A DNA stretch of 5,790 nt from contig JAOPXW010000246.1 of the NCBI GenBank assembly GCA_025964935.1, positions 1-5,790 of the forward strand, written 5' to 3'. The notes below the pieces were generated by a model. It saw only the letters and a program-made list of their open reading frames with translations. It was not told the origin of the DNA and made no database searches. The stretch is from Friedmanniella sp. Its GTDB lineage: Bacteria; Actinomycetota; Actinomycetes; Propionibacteriales; Propionibacteriaceae. How positions within the stretch are numbered: position 1 is the stretch's first letter; each line of letters opens with the position of its first letter. Both the position numbers and the translations under genes were made by a program. Positions 4,111 through 5,790 of this stretch are shown piece by piece.

Positions 4111-5790
4111 GAGGGCAGCTTCTTGCCGACCTTGGCCCAGTCGGCCACGAACTGGACCCGGACCCGGCGGGCCTCGTCGGCCTCCCGCTCGAAGGCACGA
4201 CCCGCCAAGAACGCCTCCTCCGGGGTGAGCCCGGAGGCCAGGGTCAGCGCATCGGCCGCGTCGGCCTGGTTGGCGTGGATGGCCGCGAGCAGCCCACTGA
4301 TCGGACCGATCCGGCGCAGGATGCGGGTGGCGCCGTCGGGGCAGACGTGCCGCCCGATACCGGCCACCGCCTGCACCTGGGCGAGCGCGCGCCAAGCCTG
4401 TTCCCACTGGTCGGTCGGGGAGTCCGGGGTCAACCCGTCGGCCACGGTGCGCAGCCGCGCCGTCACCGCCCGGATCAGCTCGTTCATGACAACCTCGGCC
4501 GGCTGGGTCCGGGGCTGCGCCCGGGACAGCGGCAGGGTCTCGGACTCACTCAGCCGGGGGTTCCGAACGGCCACGACGAGCCGCTCCAGCAGGGTCAGGT
4601 AGCGCTCGCTGCGCAGCCGGGAGAGCAGGTGCTCCCGGGCTGCGGCGTCGCCGCCCTCGGCCGGTCCGGCCTGCAGGATGATCCAGTCCAGCTCGTCGTA
4701 GAGGTCCTCCAGCCACTCGGGGTCCAGCACGAAGGCGAGCCCCTTCAGCTCGGTCCGCAGCATGGCGGCCTCGTCGGCCAGCTGGGCGACCCGGCCCACG
4801 TCCCCGCCCCGGATGGCCAGGTCGGCCTCGACGATCCCCCGCAGCCGGGCGGAGAACAGCTGGGAGAGGAACTTGCGGAAGGAGGCGGTCGGGTCGAACG
4901 GCTGCGGCTGCGGAAGGTCCGTGGGGCCGGTCGCCGGGGCCCCGAGCCGGGTCACCAGCCGCGGGAACCGCGGCACCTGGGTCGCCCCCGCCTGCACCAG
5001 CGCCCGGTCCAGCCAGCCGGTCTGCTCGTCGGTCAGCCCCGGGCCCACCGGTGTCAGCATCACCTCGCGGTAGCGGGCGGTGGTCAGGCCGCCCCGGCGT
5101 ACGGTCACCTTGTCGTCGCGCAGCAGCGCCATCGTGGTGCCCCGGTCGTCCCGCAGCGCGAACTCCCGCCGGTCGCAGCTCAGCGCGGCCACCGGGCCGA
5201 GGGTGGCTCGCCGCCGCAGCGGGCGCAGCAGGTCGGCGAACTCCTCGGGCAGGTCGGCGTGCCCCATCAGCTCGATGCGGTCCTTGGGCAAGAGCGGCTG
5301 CCAGTCCGGCGCGGTCATGAACCACTCGCCCCGGCCGTCGAGCACCCGGTGGGCCAGCAGCACCCCGGAGCGGATCAGCCGATGGTCCGGGGCGTCGAGG
5401 AGGGTCACGTCGATGGAGTACGCCGCGTTGTGGCCGGCTCGCGCCACCAGGTTGTGCAGCCCCAGCTCGGGGTTGATCATCCGCGGGGACGGAGCGCTGT
5501 AGGGCAAGTCGTAAAGCCGCTGACCGGGGGGCCGGGGACGCGGCGTACGGGTGGCCCCGGCGGTCACCGAGACGAACCCGGCCACCGCCACCGGCGGCAC
5601 CACCGGCAGGGCCACGACAGGCTCCTCTCCGGGCCCAGAGGTACGTCTCCGGTCGCCCTTGCCCGCTCGCCCGGCCTTGCCGTCCCGACCGGGCTTGCCG
5701 GCCCGACCGGGCTTGCCGGCCCGCTCCGCCTTGCCCGGCCGCTCCGCCTTGGCGGCCTTGTCCGGTCGCCCGGTCTTGCCCGGTCGCCCC
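4107..5790 (-). CDS. Degenerate CYTH-CHAD-like protein with basic repeat tail (5' end outside window)
   Basis: The frame is open from the window edge to a stop at 4107. Residue numbers here count from an in-frame GTG at 5615 (502 residues from there). The part before it is a Lys/Arg/Gly tail of hexapeptide repeats. Residues about 65-225 resemble a CYTH (triphosphate tunnel) domain: LLDAPDHRLIRSGVLL at 72-87, DRREFALRDDRG at 148-159, LLRDDKVTV at 164-172 and REVML at 183-187. Residues about 240-500 resemble a CHAD helical bundle: DPEWLEDLYDELDWI at 298-312, SERYLTLLERL at 336-346, and AFEREADEARRVRVQFVADW at 474-493. Key residues look lost: there is no ExExK first strand, the second Glu of the late ExE pair is missing, and the HxxRVxxRRxR and RKxxKxxRY helices are not basic. 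CYTH-CHAD proteins are linked to polyphosphate or triphosphate. This one may only bind, or may have a new role. The stop overlaps tmk by 4 bp. The domain call comes from remembered family patterns; a hypothetical protein is the safe label. Confidence 0.62.
   Translation of the reverse strand, partial: GRPGKTGRPDKAAKAERPGKAERAGKPGRAGKPGRDGKAGRAGKGDRRRTSGPGEEPVVALPVVPPVAVAGFVSVTAGATRTPRPRPPGQRLYDLPYSAPSPRMINPELGLHNLVARAGHNAAYSIDVTLLDAPDHRLIRSGVLLAHRVLDGRGEWFMTAPDWQPLLPKDRIELMGHADLPEEFADLLRPLRRRATLGPVAALSCDRREFALRDDRGTTMALLRDDKVTVRRGGLTTARYREVMLTPVGPGLTDEQTGWLDRALVQAGATQVPRFPRLVTRLGAPATGPTDLPQPQPFDPTASFRKFLSQLFSARLRGIVEADLAIRGGDVGRVAQLADEAAMLRTELKGLAFVLDPEWLEDLYDELDWIILQAGPAEGGDAAAREHLLSRLRSERYLTLLERLVVAVRNPRLSESETLPLSRAQPRTQPAEVVMNELIRAVTARLRTVADGLTPDSPTDQWEQAWRALAQVQAVAGIGRHVCPDGATRILRRIGPISGLLAAIHANQADAADALTLASGLTPEEAFLAGRAFEREADEARRVRVQFVADWAKVGKKLPS
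5622..5630 (-). promoter_or_regulatory. Strong Shine-Dalgarno-like site before an internal GTG
   Basis: The minus strand reads GGAGAGGAG, then CCTGTC, then GTG at 5615, in frame with the CYTH-CHAD-like protein. This is the best ribosome-site match in the window and the spacing is ideal. It may mark the true start, which would leave the repeat region to another reading or product. It may also allow a second, tail-less form, or simply encode Gly-Glu-Glu within a longer protein. The absence of any stop between the repeats and this site, and the codon pattern, favour a continuous frame. Confidence 0.4.
5649..5786 (-). repeat. In-frame tandem 18-bp repeats encoding a Lys/Arg hexapeptide
   Basis: Units of 18 bp encode a hexapeptide of the form [PAD]-G-K-x-x-R. 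From the upstream end they read PGKTGR (5766-5783), a 9-residue variant PDKAAKAER (5739-5765), PGKAER (5721-5738), AGKPGR twice (5703-5720 and 5685-5702, identical at DNA level), DGKAGR (5667-5684) and AGKGDR (5649-5666). The array appears to continue past the window edge (GR precedes it). Lysine sits in fixed register as AAG and third positions are mostly G or C, so it is translated in the same frame as the downstream CYTH-CHAD-like region. Such tails are basic and unstructured, suited to binding polyphosphate or nucleic acid, but the ligand is not shown. Confidence 0.75.

Noticed and set aside
4111..4407. Upstream in-frame extension of tmk by about 99 residues
   Set aside because: It lies entirely inside the CYTH-CHAD-like coding region in another frame and has no kinase features. 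The GTG at 4110 fits the overlap and the family start.
5649..5786. Repeat tract as a CRISPR array or as the Lys-rich C-terminus of TopA
   Set aside because: There are no spacers, and the units are 18 bp and in coding frame. For TopA, there is no stop codon between the tract and the downstream domain in the same frame. The motif GKxxR also differs from the alanine-lysine tails usual in TopA.

Overview
The window looks like chromosomal DNA from a high-GC actinobacterium. Base composition is very GC-rich by eye and third codon positions are almost all G or C. GTG is used as a start codon, and the gene families and order (tmk, holB, ricT) fit that group. I cannot place it to genus. Every gene I can support lies on the minus strand, so transcription runs right to left, from position 5790 toward 1. 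No rRNA, tRNA, CRISPR array or insertion sequence is visible.

Right block (5790 to 2204) reads as one tightly coupled operon. It starts with a long protein whose 5' end is outside the window. That protein has a Lys/Arg/Gly hexapeptide-repeat tail followed by what I read as degenerate CYTH and CHAD domains. Its stop overlaps the GTG start of tmk (thymidylate kinase) by 4 bp. The tmk stop overlaps the ATG start of holB (DNA polymerase III delta' subunit) by 4 bp. tmk and holB supply dTTP precursor and a clamp-loader subunit, a common DNA-replication pairing.

Middle (2203 to 1943) is a 261-bp non-coding gap with several inverted repeats, including a perfect 14-bp stem with a 6-nt loop at 1990-2023. 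These are terminator-like or structured-RNA candidates. A TAGGGT box exactly 7 nt before the next start codon suggests a promoter for leaderless transcription.

Left block (1942 to 1) holds ricT, encoding a PSP1-domain protein with the conserved cysteine motifs. An APH-type phosphotransferase gene follows 14 bp downstream and is probably co-transcribed. After a 59-bp gap comes the first 32 codons of a lipoprotein gene, with signal peptide and lipobox, cut by the window edge.

The order tmk-holB-ricT matches the arrangement known in Bacillus (tmk-yaaQ-yaaR-holB-yaaT), so most of the window is conserved housekeeping DNA. The most unusual element is the degenerate CYTH/CHAD protein with its basic repeat tail, in the position upstream of tmk often held by topA in actinobacteria.
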